Below, piece after piece: positions 22,501-32,192 of a stretch of DNA of 64,000 nucleotides. The notes beneath the pieces were generated by a model, which was not told where the DNA came from, ran no database searches, and was given only the letters and a program-made list of their open reading frames with translations. Location: the NCBI GenBank assembly GCA_023238725.1, contig CM041540.1:6653501-6717500 (forward strand), in the 5' to 3' direction. A program made the translations under genes and the position numbers. The DNA is from Scortum barcoo (Eukaryota; Chordata; Actinopteri; Centrarchiformes; Terapontidae). Numbering within the stretch: the stretch's first letter is position 1; the number at the start of each line of letters is the position of its first letter.

Positions 22501-25500
22501 GATAGTTGTGGGACGAGGGGCTTTCCGAAGACACTCAACTGTCCGACTCGCAGTTCTGAAGAAGCAACGGAGATAACTTTATGCAGTTTGCAGTGCTCAT
22601 GACTTAAGAATTTCTCAACTTAATTATCTATCAAACCAGAAATGTGCTCATCGGACCCCACCATATTCGACCTTTCATTAAATACTCACCAGCAGCTATA
22701 GATAAATAAATAAAATATTCATATTAATGGAAAAAATGGCAGTCACAGTATCTTTCTCTCTATATTTGGTCCTCACTGATCCATATATCAATATTTGTCA
22801 AACACCACTCACTGTGGACATTGGGCAAGTTCACTCGTGAAGCATGATGTCAGCCATAGGAATTGGGGTCAACTCCTCCTACTCACAGCTCAGGGCTTCT
22901 CTCAGTTCCTCTGTAAAAGTTCCTCTGGGCAGCTTTGTGCAAAGGTTTTAAGAGGCAGCTCTTACAGCACCGTTTAGGAAAATTGTCATGGTGATTAAAG
23001 GCCCAGGAAAATTCAAATAACTGTCGAGGGGAGAGCTGAAATCCCGTAAAGAAGGATTCATCCACAGCCTCCATTATGAGCTGTGTATGAGCTGTATTTA
23101 CAGAGGTGTGCTTCCCATGGCTGCCTCCTCTTCCGCCTCCTCCATCCAGGCCTGTTGTCGCTTAAGCCTTCAGACTTGGACATGTACCACAGGGAGTCGC
23201 TCCTGGAACTCATTGCGCAGCGAGTAGGAGGATTGCTCTGCTTTTCTAATCAGAGCTGAAGTTTCTATGAAGGAAACCACACAGGTTACACCGCGCAGCT
23301 CCCTCCGTTGAAATTCAGACTCTGGGAAAGTCAGATTCAGCTGTGGAGCATGCACATTGAAGATGATTCAGATGTTTGCGCCTCTCATGCATCTTTCATA
23401 CTTCCTCTGGGCTGGTTTAAGTGTTACAGCCCTTCGTGTCACAGCTACAAATGTGATTTCTGTCTGCCACTATGGCCTCAAGCTTCTGCTTGACTAATTG
23501 CACATTAATATTCTTTCCTCTTTTCCTCGCCAGATGACCGCCTTGCCATGAACCCTCCTTCCATGATCGCCACTGGCAGCATGGGAGCTGCTGTCTGCGG
23601 CCTGCAGCTGGACCACACTGACCAGAGGCTGAGTCGAGACAACCTGACAGACCTGCTGGCCAAGATCACCAACACAGAGGTGGTGAGTACAACAGGGGAG
23701 CAAATGTAAACCTCCCAGAAACAATTACTCAATAGTTTTAGTGCTCAACAACAATGCATTGTTAATAATAATCATTGCAACATCTCACGACAGCAGCATA
23801 AAAGGCGCTTTCGTAAACAACAGAGATGACTTCAGTAGTGGCAGATTGAAGCTATTTACTTTTCATGGAGAGAGGGAGAGCAAGCTTTTGGCTCTTGGCT
23901 GTGGAGCCAGACTGCTGCTATAAAGAGCAGCGGCAGAGGGAATGTCTTCTTAAAACTCAGAGCCCACATTCTTGTGGTAGGACACATGCAATTTCTTTGC
24001 ATGGCTCCCACTTTAGCTGTGTGCCCCTCCTGGTGGAGGAACACGTTCGTAATGGAGTTGAGGAGCATCTTTTCCAGCATATTTTCCAGAGAAACAGAAA
24101 GTTATCCAAACTGCCCGCATACCTGCAGACCAACAGTTTGGATGACTTTATAAACACAAAGACTCATTGAATTTAATATACAGGCTGAATTATTGAGTCA
24201 ATGGAGCTTTAAAATAGATAGATTTAGGCTTGAATGGATTACAACATATGACTCATGAAGTATTACTGTCATTATAATGAGCTTATGTACACTTGATGAA
24301 TGTGCAATTTTGAGCATTTTGACATTTTAATGGAGTTCATGCTATAGACAGATGCTAAATACAATGGGAGTGAATAGACCACCCTAGACTTTAATGTATT
24401 ATGCAAGTCATAAAAAGTACATGCAAGCATTTTAAGCTTTTCTACAGTTAATCAGTGTGCAATCATATGTATTTAAAAATTATAATGGAGTTTGTAGTGT
24501 ACAAAGGTGCTTTGTTTCAATACAGTGGGAATGTGCCACCATAGACTTGCATGTATTAGATGACCTTATAATAATCTATAATATATAAATGTCGTCATAA
24601 TGTAATTGCATAAAGTTGATCAGTGGGTTACAATGAGCATTTTAAATTTCAGTGAAGTTTATACTCTATACATATGCTGTGGTATAAATACAATGGGAGT
24701 GAATGCACCTCTATAGACTTCAATGTATTATATAATTCATAAAATGTATGTGGAATCATAATAAGCTTTTGTGCAGTTAACCAGAGTGCAATAAGAAGAA
24801 TTTCGAAATCTGAGATATCAATGGAGTTCGTACTGTATATGCAGCATTTTTGATGGCAGTTAAATATGAATAAAATGTAAAGTTAAACAGATATCAGCAA
24901 GGAACTACACAGCAAACAATAAACAAAGAATTATGCAGTTATTTGATATATGGATTTAATATATAAATTGTTAGTGTGCTCACTATGCAGCAGCAAAAAC
25001 TTTAAAAAGACTACAACTTATGCCATATTTATCGCAGTGTGTGCTTTCATTGTCCCGGTGAGTCATTGTTACGCTAAAAGACCAGTTCAGACGCCTAGAA
25101 ATCCAAAAAAGCCACAGCCAATGACCCACAGGAACAACACGGTTGCCTCTTTAGCTTGTGGTTACGTTGCCATGGCGACTAGGGCCCCGCAACCCAGCCG
25201 TCACAACAGGCTCTCCGACTGCAGCCCATCAGGTTCCAATTATCCGTACATTTCAAAGGAATGTTGGCCTCTTTGCGAGCCTCGGTTCATTCTTTTAAGA
25301 GTCTTGCAGCCGGCTCAGCGAGGCAGACCTCCCACATTTTCCACACAGACCTGCAGAGGGACGGAGACCGATAGAGAGAGGGAGAGAGGGAGAGGATCCC
25401 CCTTTCACAAGAGAAGTTGTCCAAAAACATCCGGTCCCACTGTCCTATATTCTGTCACCCAAACTCAGAGGGTCAGGGTGCAGTAGGTCAAAGCCATTTC

Positions 25501-26674
25501 CTCTAGACCTCCACATGGGACTGACCGTGCTGTAAACCCAAGGGGGGTGGGTGGTTAGAGGAAGGGGGTTCCAGATCTGCTTATCTGTTCCCTGATAGAC
25601 TGCAGAGCTTGCCCCTACACATGTCCACCCACTGTATTCATACTTCAGACATGCGCAGGTCTCGTGTCAGAGAGGATTCCCGTGCCCACCGTGTAGCTCG
25701 CCGCACCGTGTTGTTGGTACCATTGTTCAGGTCCTGATCTAGACGGGACCACCTACCTCGAGACACATAATTCCCTGCTGGTATGCCGTGCATGTGACCA
25801 AAGCTGTTAAACAAATTGCACATCAGATGAAGTGAAATGGCAGATTTTTGCATGCTAGTGTCTGCACACAGGTATACAGATTGAACCCTCTGGTGTGCTG
25901 CTGTTGATCGATGAAAGTTTTATTGAGAATAAAATTTAACATTATTAGTGTGTCATATAGAGACAAGCAATGGGGCTTTCACACTATATCTCATTTATGT
26001 CTGTATAGCAAAAAAAAACGTTTTTTTAAAGACAATTTTAATACTTATTACTTATTATTATTATTATAATACTTATTATTATTAATATTTTCAGTCTGGC
26101 ATACAGAGACCCTTAGAGAAAAAGTCACAAAAATCAGCTGCTACTAAAATCACTTTACAGTACATAGTTGTCTTTTGTTTTTTATATTTACCTGCTGTAT
26201 TTTCTTGTATAAATAGTCACACATTTTTTAAATTTATTTATTTGCATATTTAGTTACAGGTAAAAACTCACAAGACAGTCTTTACCTGTGGCTCAGCTGG
26301 TGCCACATACAACATATGTGGAGTAAAAGGTGCTACATAAGACAAAACTAAATGCATAGAAAGTGTAAAAATGAACCAAAAATGAATCCGGACTCCAGAG
26401 TGTTGTTCGGTGGGTGTGTGTGCATGGCCCGCCGCTCTAAGAGGCATTTAAACAAAGGTATAACTGAAGTGTGCGTATGTGTAACAACGTCTGGCCCTTC
26501 TTGTTCCAGGATTGTTTGAGGGCGTGCCAGGAGCAAATAGAGCGTGTGCTGGCCGCCAGCCTGCAACAGGGCCAGCAGTACCGGCAGGAGACCGGGATCA
26601 GAGCGGGCAACAAGGCGAGGGAGCAGCAAGACCAGTCCAGCACCCCCACAGATGTACGGGACGTCAACTTATGA
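16565..26674 (+). CDS. ccnd2a: G1/S-specific cyclin D2 (five coding exons)
   Basis: Coding exons: 16565-16759, 17689-17904, 20628-20787, 23534-23682, 26510-26674. All junctions are GT/AG; lengths 195, 216, 160, 149 and 165 nt match my memory of human CCND2 for exons 1-4. They give 294 residues (human 289). D-type cyclins bind CDK4/6 in the nucleus and start RB phosphorylation. Visible: LxCxE RB-binding motif at residues 3-7; the cyclin box starts around residue 25; 'YLDRFLA' and 'AEKLCMYTDNS' in exon 2; 'TFIALCAT' in exon 3; 'PPSMIATGS' in exon 4; C-terminal TPTDVRDVNL with the phosphodegron Thr at 285. The tail separates it from cyclin D1, which has an acidic run. The hydrophobic patch is unusual (MVAGWMHEV where mammals have MVATWMLEV). 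The paralogue letter is tentative; the divergence could also fit the b copy. Confidence 0.95.
17905..20627 (+). other. ccnd2 intron 2, with old repeat pieces
   Basis: Holds two fragments of the teleost family D repeat (18295-18420 reverse, 18585-18670 forward, the latter with 'gggtttggactgttggtcag'). No other gene was recognised. Overlapping minus-strand frames at 18761-19109 have no domain. Confidence 0.5.
20788..23533 (+). other. ccnd2 intron 3, nothing else recognised
   Basis: Starts with a T-rich run after the donor (20821-20840). No nested gene, repeat family or RNA gene was recognised over 2.7 kb. Confidence 0.45.
24200..24860 (+). repeat. Diverged tandem array in ccnd2 intron 4
   Basis: A block built around 'aatggagtt...', an 'aatacaatgggagtgaat'-like segment and 'tagactt-aatgtatta' recurs in tandem. 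The 'a(a/g)tg(g/a)ag' landmark starts at 24200, 24329, 24484, 24651 and 24820, giving spacings of 129, 155, 167 and 169 bp. The units differ by many substitutions and small indels, so the array is old. Confidence 0.7.
24950..26509 (+). other. Remainder of ccnd2 intron 4
   Basis: No exon other than ccnd2 exon 5 downstream. A 178-codon open frame at 24950-25486 has no recognisable domain and is probably chance. A TTA-rich microsatellite lies at about 26037-26092. Confidence 0.4.
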
Positions 26675-26988
26675 ACTCCCACCAGCACTCGACTCACACA
26701 CACACCACTCATGACTGTCAATGAACTAACGGGAGCGAGGGGGCGGGGGGGGGCGTTGAGCTGCCAGTATCCATGTCGAGTCGCCACATGAGCGATGGTG
26801 TGACAATCTATGAACTTTTTAGAAAATAAGAAATTTCTAGGTTTTTGCCCCATTCATACCCTGTTGGGTGTATTTTCACCTTTTTATATGGGCCACATGT
26901 AATCTAACAAGCTATTTAAAAAACATAAATTCTTGAAAACTTGATAGTGCCTTAGGCTTCCCAGAACGGAAACCTGAATATATTTTCA

Positions 26989-28202
26989 TACTTGAAAAAA
27001 AAAAAACATAACATAATTATATGAAATATACATATTTCTTTTGATAGCAAAATAGATAATGTATATTTAGTTAGCATTTAGTTATATTACTCTTTTATCG
27101 TCTTTAGCGAGCAGTTATCAACTCACAGTTTTATTGGGGTTTCTCCTCACCTGTGATCTCATTTTCATTTGTGCAGGAAAATGCCTATAGCGGTGATTGA
27201 AACGCTGATAATGCAGTACAGTACATTTAAACCCAGCTGATATCCAGCTAGATAGCTGCAGTCCCTCTTTATCTTTCACACTGTGCACCTGTAGCACTGC
27301 TTCCTATTTATGCTGAAAAATGCTGGCAGGAGTGGGCTGGGCCTGCTCACAGAGGAAGGACATGAGGGGCTATGGGCGTCTGGAGCAGTGGTCTTCACTG
27401 TTAAATCCACAGACCAGCTCAGCATGTCAACAGGACAATATGTACGTGTATCATGAATCAGCGAGGCTTAATTACTATTGTTCTGTTCTCGGTGTGGCTC
27501 TGACACGTTGGAGAGACTTTAGGAGTGTTTCGCAGTTTGTTTGCGGGGAGGGGGGGGGCATTTCAGCCTCAGCTAGGTAGTGCTGATGTCGTGTTAGTAG
27601 AGGAAAAAGGAGGAATTTGGCAAGTTCTTTTTTTTTTTACCAGATTTGAGAGGAAACGAATGCAAGTCGAAGGGTTTTTTTCGTGAGGTTTTTTTTTTTT
27701 TTTTTTTTTGCAAGAGATGCATGTGGAAAGTGAGGAAAGACTAGATTGCCGAATGATGAACTTAAGCTATATAATGTTCCTGCAGTCTCACGATACTTGA
27801 GTGACACACGGGAGGAGGAAGAATCCCTGATGTGATGTCCGTGCTGCAGTTTCTCCTGTTATCAATTTTGCCATTAAGTTTTTTTTTTTTTTTTTGAGAG
27901 TGGGCGACTTGGAACAATATAAATGCACTTTTAAAAACACACTCCTTAAGAATGGTAAGGGGATGGTGGTTGAGGAGACTTCAGTGGGTTAGGGTCTTTT
28001 TTTTTTTTTTTTTTTCAAGTTTTCAATTTTTTCTTTAAATTATTTGCTTTTTTGTCTGGGCTGGATTCCCACCGGGTAACGCATGAGTTGTCTTGAAAGC
28101 TATGCCTCGACAATAGTATATAAACTAAGGAAAGCCAAGTCACTTGTAGACTTAGATTTTTTTTTTTTTTTGATTCATGGCGATTATTTAACCTTACTTG
28201 AA
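26989..28202 (+). promoter_or_regulatory. miR-26-type seed matches in the ccnd2 3'UTR
   Basis: TACTTGAA (8-mer) occurs at 26989-26996 and 28195-28202, and TACTTGA (7-mer) at 27794-27800. miR-26 repression of CCND2 has been described in mammals. The sites are spread over about 1.2 kb. Confidence 0.4.
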
Positions 28203-28610
28203 TTTTTGTTTTTAATTCATAGCCAAACCTTCCAATAGTTCTTGCAAAGAGTTACACCCATATTGTGTCCTAAATATTCTTGTTCATGTTTTGCTCTTTT
28301 TTTTTTTTTTAATGTAAACTGATCTCTGAACTGAAGATTTAAAACTGTCATTGTTGTTGTTGTTGAGTTTCCTCCATTATAGACATGGGTAGGTGGGGGG
28401 GGTTTACATGGTGGGAAAGTGTGACTCATTACAATTTAGAGCATGAATGTAGTTTCTAAATTGTATTCATGCATGTTCTGTTGCGCAAAAAGCCAAATAT
28501 CCCCCCTCCCAAAAAGTGCTTCAAATGTAAAAACTGTGTATGCTTTTATAGGTTTTGTGTATAATTTGAAATTCCAAAGTGGGAAAACTAGATTATACAC
28601 ATCATTCTCT

Positions 28611-28870
28611 TGCTGCTATGAAGCTTTTCTTTTCTAGTCTTACACAAAGATGCCTTATTGTGATTCACTTGTGTGCTGCTATATTAAGAAATGTCGTTGT
28701 ATATGTAACAAGTCTTTGCTTTCCTGTTGTATGTGTACTGGAGGGAACGTAACACAGTTTAGTGCGGGACTGGAAGTACTTGTTTGTTGATCTTTTTGAT
28801 TAGCATGTTTTTATTCCTTTTATTGTCTTATTTGTATCTTTTTTTTATATTCTATCATATTCTTGCTGCT
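28611..28870 (+). promoter_or_regulatory. Clustered miR-15/16-type seed matches in the ccnd2 3'UTR
   Basis: TGCTGCTA (perfect 8-mer match to the miR-15/16/195/497 seed) occurs at 28611-28618 and 28674-28681, and TGCTGCT (7-mer) at 28864-28870. Mammalian CCND2 is an established target of this family. Site activity is inferred from sequence alone. Confidence 0.5.
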
Positions 28871-29600
28871 TCTTTGTAATGTTTGTGTACCTCAGGTTAA
28901 TTTGGACGGATAGAGCGAGAGCCCATCTCTCATTACCTCATCAGACTTCACATCACACATACATCGTTTTCACTCTGAATTTGTTGGACGGGTTTCACTT
29001 TTTTTCTTTTTTTTTCTGTCTGGATGAGAGGAAGGACGGTGCTTCTTCTGTTTAAATCAAAAAGATGTTATAAGTGCCTATACTTTAGGTTATTTCATGT
29101 ATGTAAGCCAAAATAACAGCCTGTGCTGTATGTTAGACATATATTGGAAAGACAAAAAAAAAAGTTTTTTTTTTCCATCTAGGAGTTTAATTGTTTCAAT
29201 CAGTTCATTGGAAAAAGTGGAATTTTGTTATTTTCGAGGTACCCATTCAGTCAAGTTTAAACCACAAGAATGTTTTATCATTGTTCAGTGTGGTTGTTTT
29301 CCAAACTCCTCTTCCACTATCCCCATTTGCAACCACACAGTGTACCTCAACAATTTCTCCTCAATAAATTGGCTAAAATTATGTGACTGCTTTATTTATC
29401 CTCTCTTCTAAACCTGTTAATAATCAAATAATCCAGTGGGACTTTGATGTTTGCGAGATCCTACTTTTCTGTTGCCACTAGAGGGCAACTAAACCTCTGA
29501 AAACAAGAGGCAAAGCAAAACATTGTACTGCCCTCGAAAATGTATGTAAGTCCATACACAGGCCTACATCTGAAAAGCTGAGAGTTAATTTATCTGTTTA

Positions 29601-29605
<5 letters not shown>

Positions 29606-29681
<76 letters not shown>
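29606..29681. repeat. (TA)n microsatellite, about 38 units
   Basis: An uninterrupted TA dinucleotide run of about 76 bp. It lies shortly downstream of the inferred ccnd2 polyadenylation site. Confidence 0.95.
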
Positions 29682-29687
<6 letters not shown>

Positions 29688-30750
29688 AATATAACTCTTC
29701 TCTAAGAAAGACAATAATTTAAAAGGAAGGTTAAAGAAGTTAACGAAAAGTTAGTTAAGTTAAGAAGTTAAAGAAAACCCTGCATATTAATTTATGGGCA
29801 GAATTACAATGACTTCAGTAGAATAATAAATTGATATGTAAGAATAATAAAAAAAATAATGTGAATATTTTATACATCTGTTTAAAATACTTGCATCTAC
29901 TCATGGGAAGATGCAGGGATGTCTGCTTTGGTTTGAGTATCAGTGAGACAGAAGAGAGAGAGTCCAGGTGGGCGTGTCACACCAAACAGGATTACTCAGT
30001 GTTTTCTGATATAGCATGCAACAACTGCTCTGAACATTTGTGAGTAAATAATCCTAATCAGTATACTTATGACTAATTGACACCTAAAGTATTCAGATTC
30101 AAAACATTAAAAACCCCTGAGACCTGAATCTGTCCTAAACTAAACAATCCCATCTGAGCTTTTAACAAGGAAAAAATGGCAGGAAAGTTTTTGTATTATC
30201 TAAATAGAAAAAAAAACACTAAAACAATGAAGAAAAAATATTTACATCACAATTACAGTGGAGAAGCAATGGTAAAATAGAAATAAAAAATCATTCCTTT
30301 ACTTTTATGGCCCAACATTTTTGGTTGTTTCAATATTTAACTGTTCAAAAAAACGGCAAAAAAGTAATTTAACAACTTGAATCACTTTGGATTATGAATG
30401 TGGTGGAACAACCAGCAAACTACTGAAAAATGTAATTTTAACTAGTTTAAAAACATGTAGTTCACTACTCCCCAACACTGGAACTGCCTTTGTGTGATTT
30501 CTGTGCAGATTTCAACAATAAAGGTGTTGAATCTTGAATGTTTCCTTTCCTTTCCTTTATTTCAAACTGTTTCCAAACACAGTATAAAAATAAAACATGC
30601 ATCACCAACATAAATGAGGCATTGATAAAACAAGCCAAAAAGCAACAATAAATTGCAGTATTATATTTATATTCGAGCTTAGACACTATTTTCTATTAAT
30701 ATATTATATGTATATGAATAGTAATAAAATATCATATATTATTCTATTCA

Positions 30751-30811
30751 TATATTATATTATATTATATTATATTATATTATATTATATTATATTATAT
30801 TATATTATATT
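30751..30811. repeat. (TATAT)n pentanucleotide microsatellite, about 12 units
   Basis: A regular tandem of the 5-mer TATAT over about 60 bp with no interruption, preceded by related but imperfect TA-rich sequence. Confidence 0.95.
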
Positions 30812-31559
30812 TTTAAGCATCATTAGAGAGATCCTGTGACTCAAGAACTTCATTACCAACGACTGATCTGTGTATTTGTTGTGCACAAATACAAATCTCG
30901 AATTTTGAATCATGGTATGGCATGGATTGGTAAGACAATTAGTTCACATGAAAACTTTTTTTGTGATTAATATAGTGTATACTACCACTATTTTGATAGC
31001 TTTTTTGTTTTATGAGAAAGAAACCGCTAACATGTATTATTTCATTTCCTTCACAAATACAACAAACTGACTTTTTTTTGTAAATTTACATTTAAGATAA
31101 AGCACGGGGATACACAGACGTACAAAAAGAAACATATTATATTTGAGCTTTATAAAGTACTACAATGAATAAAGTACCTTAATGTTTCAGAAGCTTTTTG
31201 CAATTTTGTTTTTTAGTTAACTGAGGGTTTTAAATAGAGAGTTATAGAAGAAAATGAAAGATCTTACAAAGTTTTTAAGCAAATTTTGGCTTGTGAATAG
31301 AGAGCTTTGCATGTACAATAATGAAGTGAATTAGATATTCAAGAGCACTGTGACTCCTTATAGTATTATAGAATCATTATAGTAAGAAATAATATCCTTA
31401 AGACTGAAAGAGTGGACAAAGTTAGTTGGTTAAAAAAGTGAGACTCTAGATCTGTCCAAAACCTATTAGATATTTAACAAAAAAAAGGTTATCTCTACAT
31501 TATGTTTACAAAAGGTACAGAAGATATTAGTGTCAATACAATTATCAGTAAGACAGGTT

Positions 31560-32055
31560 TGCTGCAAATCAAAACAATTGCTCATTTTGTGATAAATGAA
31601 TGAATCAACTGAACCTTTATTTTGTGAATGAAAGTTTGGATTTGCATTCCCGATTATTTCCTAAATTTAACTTTTGGATTTTTGGTTTGTTTTTGAAAGA
31701 TGGAACAAATGATTTAGCAATCAATCTATTCATTATTCTTGGACAATTCTTTTTTAACCTAAGAGATGAATTTTTAAAACACAACCAAACTCCTTTATTT
31801 TTCCTGAGGAACTGTATGATCCCCGACATTAAAAATGCTCTGTAACTTGCAGAGAATTCCTGGGACTACTTATTTATGTTTTCTTTATATTTATTTATTT
31901 GTCTCCCCCTTTTTCTGTTATCTTTGTATTTTTTTATGTTTCATGAAGGTTGTCTGGTATCGGGATATTACACAATGCCATTTCTATTTGTAATCTTCTT
32001 TCAGATGTTAATAAAAAGATTAGAGAAAACAAACAAACAAACAAACAAAAAAACC
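31560..32055 (+). mobile_element. 3' end of a degraded LINE (L1/Tx1-like), with A-rich tail
   Basis: An 81-codon frame (31600-31845) resembles the extreme C-terminus of an L1/Tx1-type ORF2 product, with the pattern 'IFGLF...AINLFIILGQFFFN' and a following aromatic/proline segment. It is followed by a T-rich untranslated stretch, then 'ttaataaaaag' and an (AAAC)n tail (32024-32052), as expected for a LINE 3' end. The element is 5'-truncated, with no intact reverse transcriptase. Similarity is judged by eye. Confidence 0.45.
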
Positions 32056-32077
32056 TTATCAATAAAGTTGTTAACAG

Positions 32078-32192
32078 GTCACGTGTCCTTTACGCAGTTC
32101 CACCAGGCGATTGGATATGCGTGATGACGTAGCTACGTTACGTAAGTGCGGGTGAAACCGACCAGGAAGTTCAAGGAGAGCTGCAGTCGAAA
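32078..32192 (+). promoter_or_regulatory. tigara: tigar proximal promoter with E-box, CCAAT, CRE-like and D-box sites
   Basis: Four strong motifs lie within about 70 bp: CACGTG E-box at 32080-32085 (in GTCACGTGTC), inverted CCAAT (ATTGG) at 32110-32114, TGACGTAG CRE/ATF-like at 32125-32132, and the perfect PAR-bZIP/NFIL3 D-box TTACGTAA at 32138-32145. They end 48 bp before the start codon. There is no TATA box. Function is inferred from motif identity and position. Confidence 0.55.

Larger units (their letters stand above)
26675..29390 (+). other. ccnd2a: ccnd2 3' untranslated region
   Basis: About 2.7 kb from the stop codon to just beyond an AATAAA at 29363-29368, the first clear polyadenylation signal; long 3'UTRs are typical of CCND2. 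It holds five T runs of 14-21 nt (27689-27709, 27879-27895, 27997-28015, 28157-28171, 28297-28310) and shorter ones. It also carries seed matches for miR-15/16, miR-26 and let-7, listed separately. The cleavage site is inferred from the signal only. Confidence 0.65.
29391..31560. other. AT-rich gap between ccnd2 and tigar
   Basis: No gene was recognised. It contains a long TA microsatellite (29606-29681), a pentamer array (30751-30811), a short family C end ending 'ctccccaacactgg' (about 30430-30482) and a family G-like end (about 30490-30545, reverse). Confidence 0.5.

Noticed and set aside
24200..24860. Possible CRISPR-like repeat array
   Set aside because: Units are diverged, about 130-170 bp long with no spacers, in an intron of a vertebrate gene; it is a degenerate tandem repeat.
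24950..25486. 178-codon open frame inside ccnd2 intron 4
   Set aside because: No recognisable domain, low-complexity Arg/Glu run, lies within an intron, no plausible partner exons.
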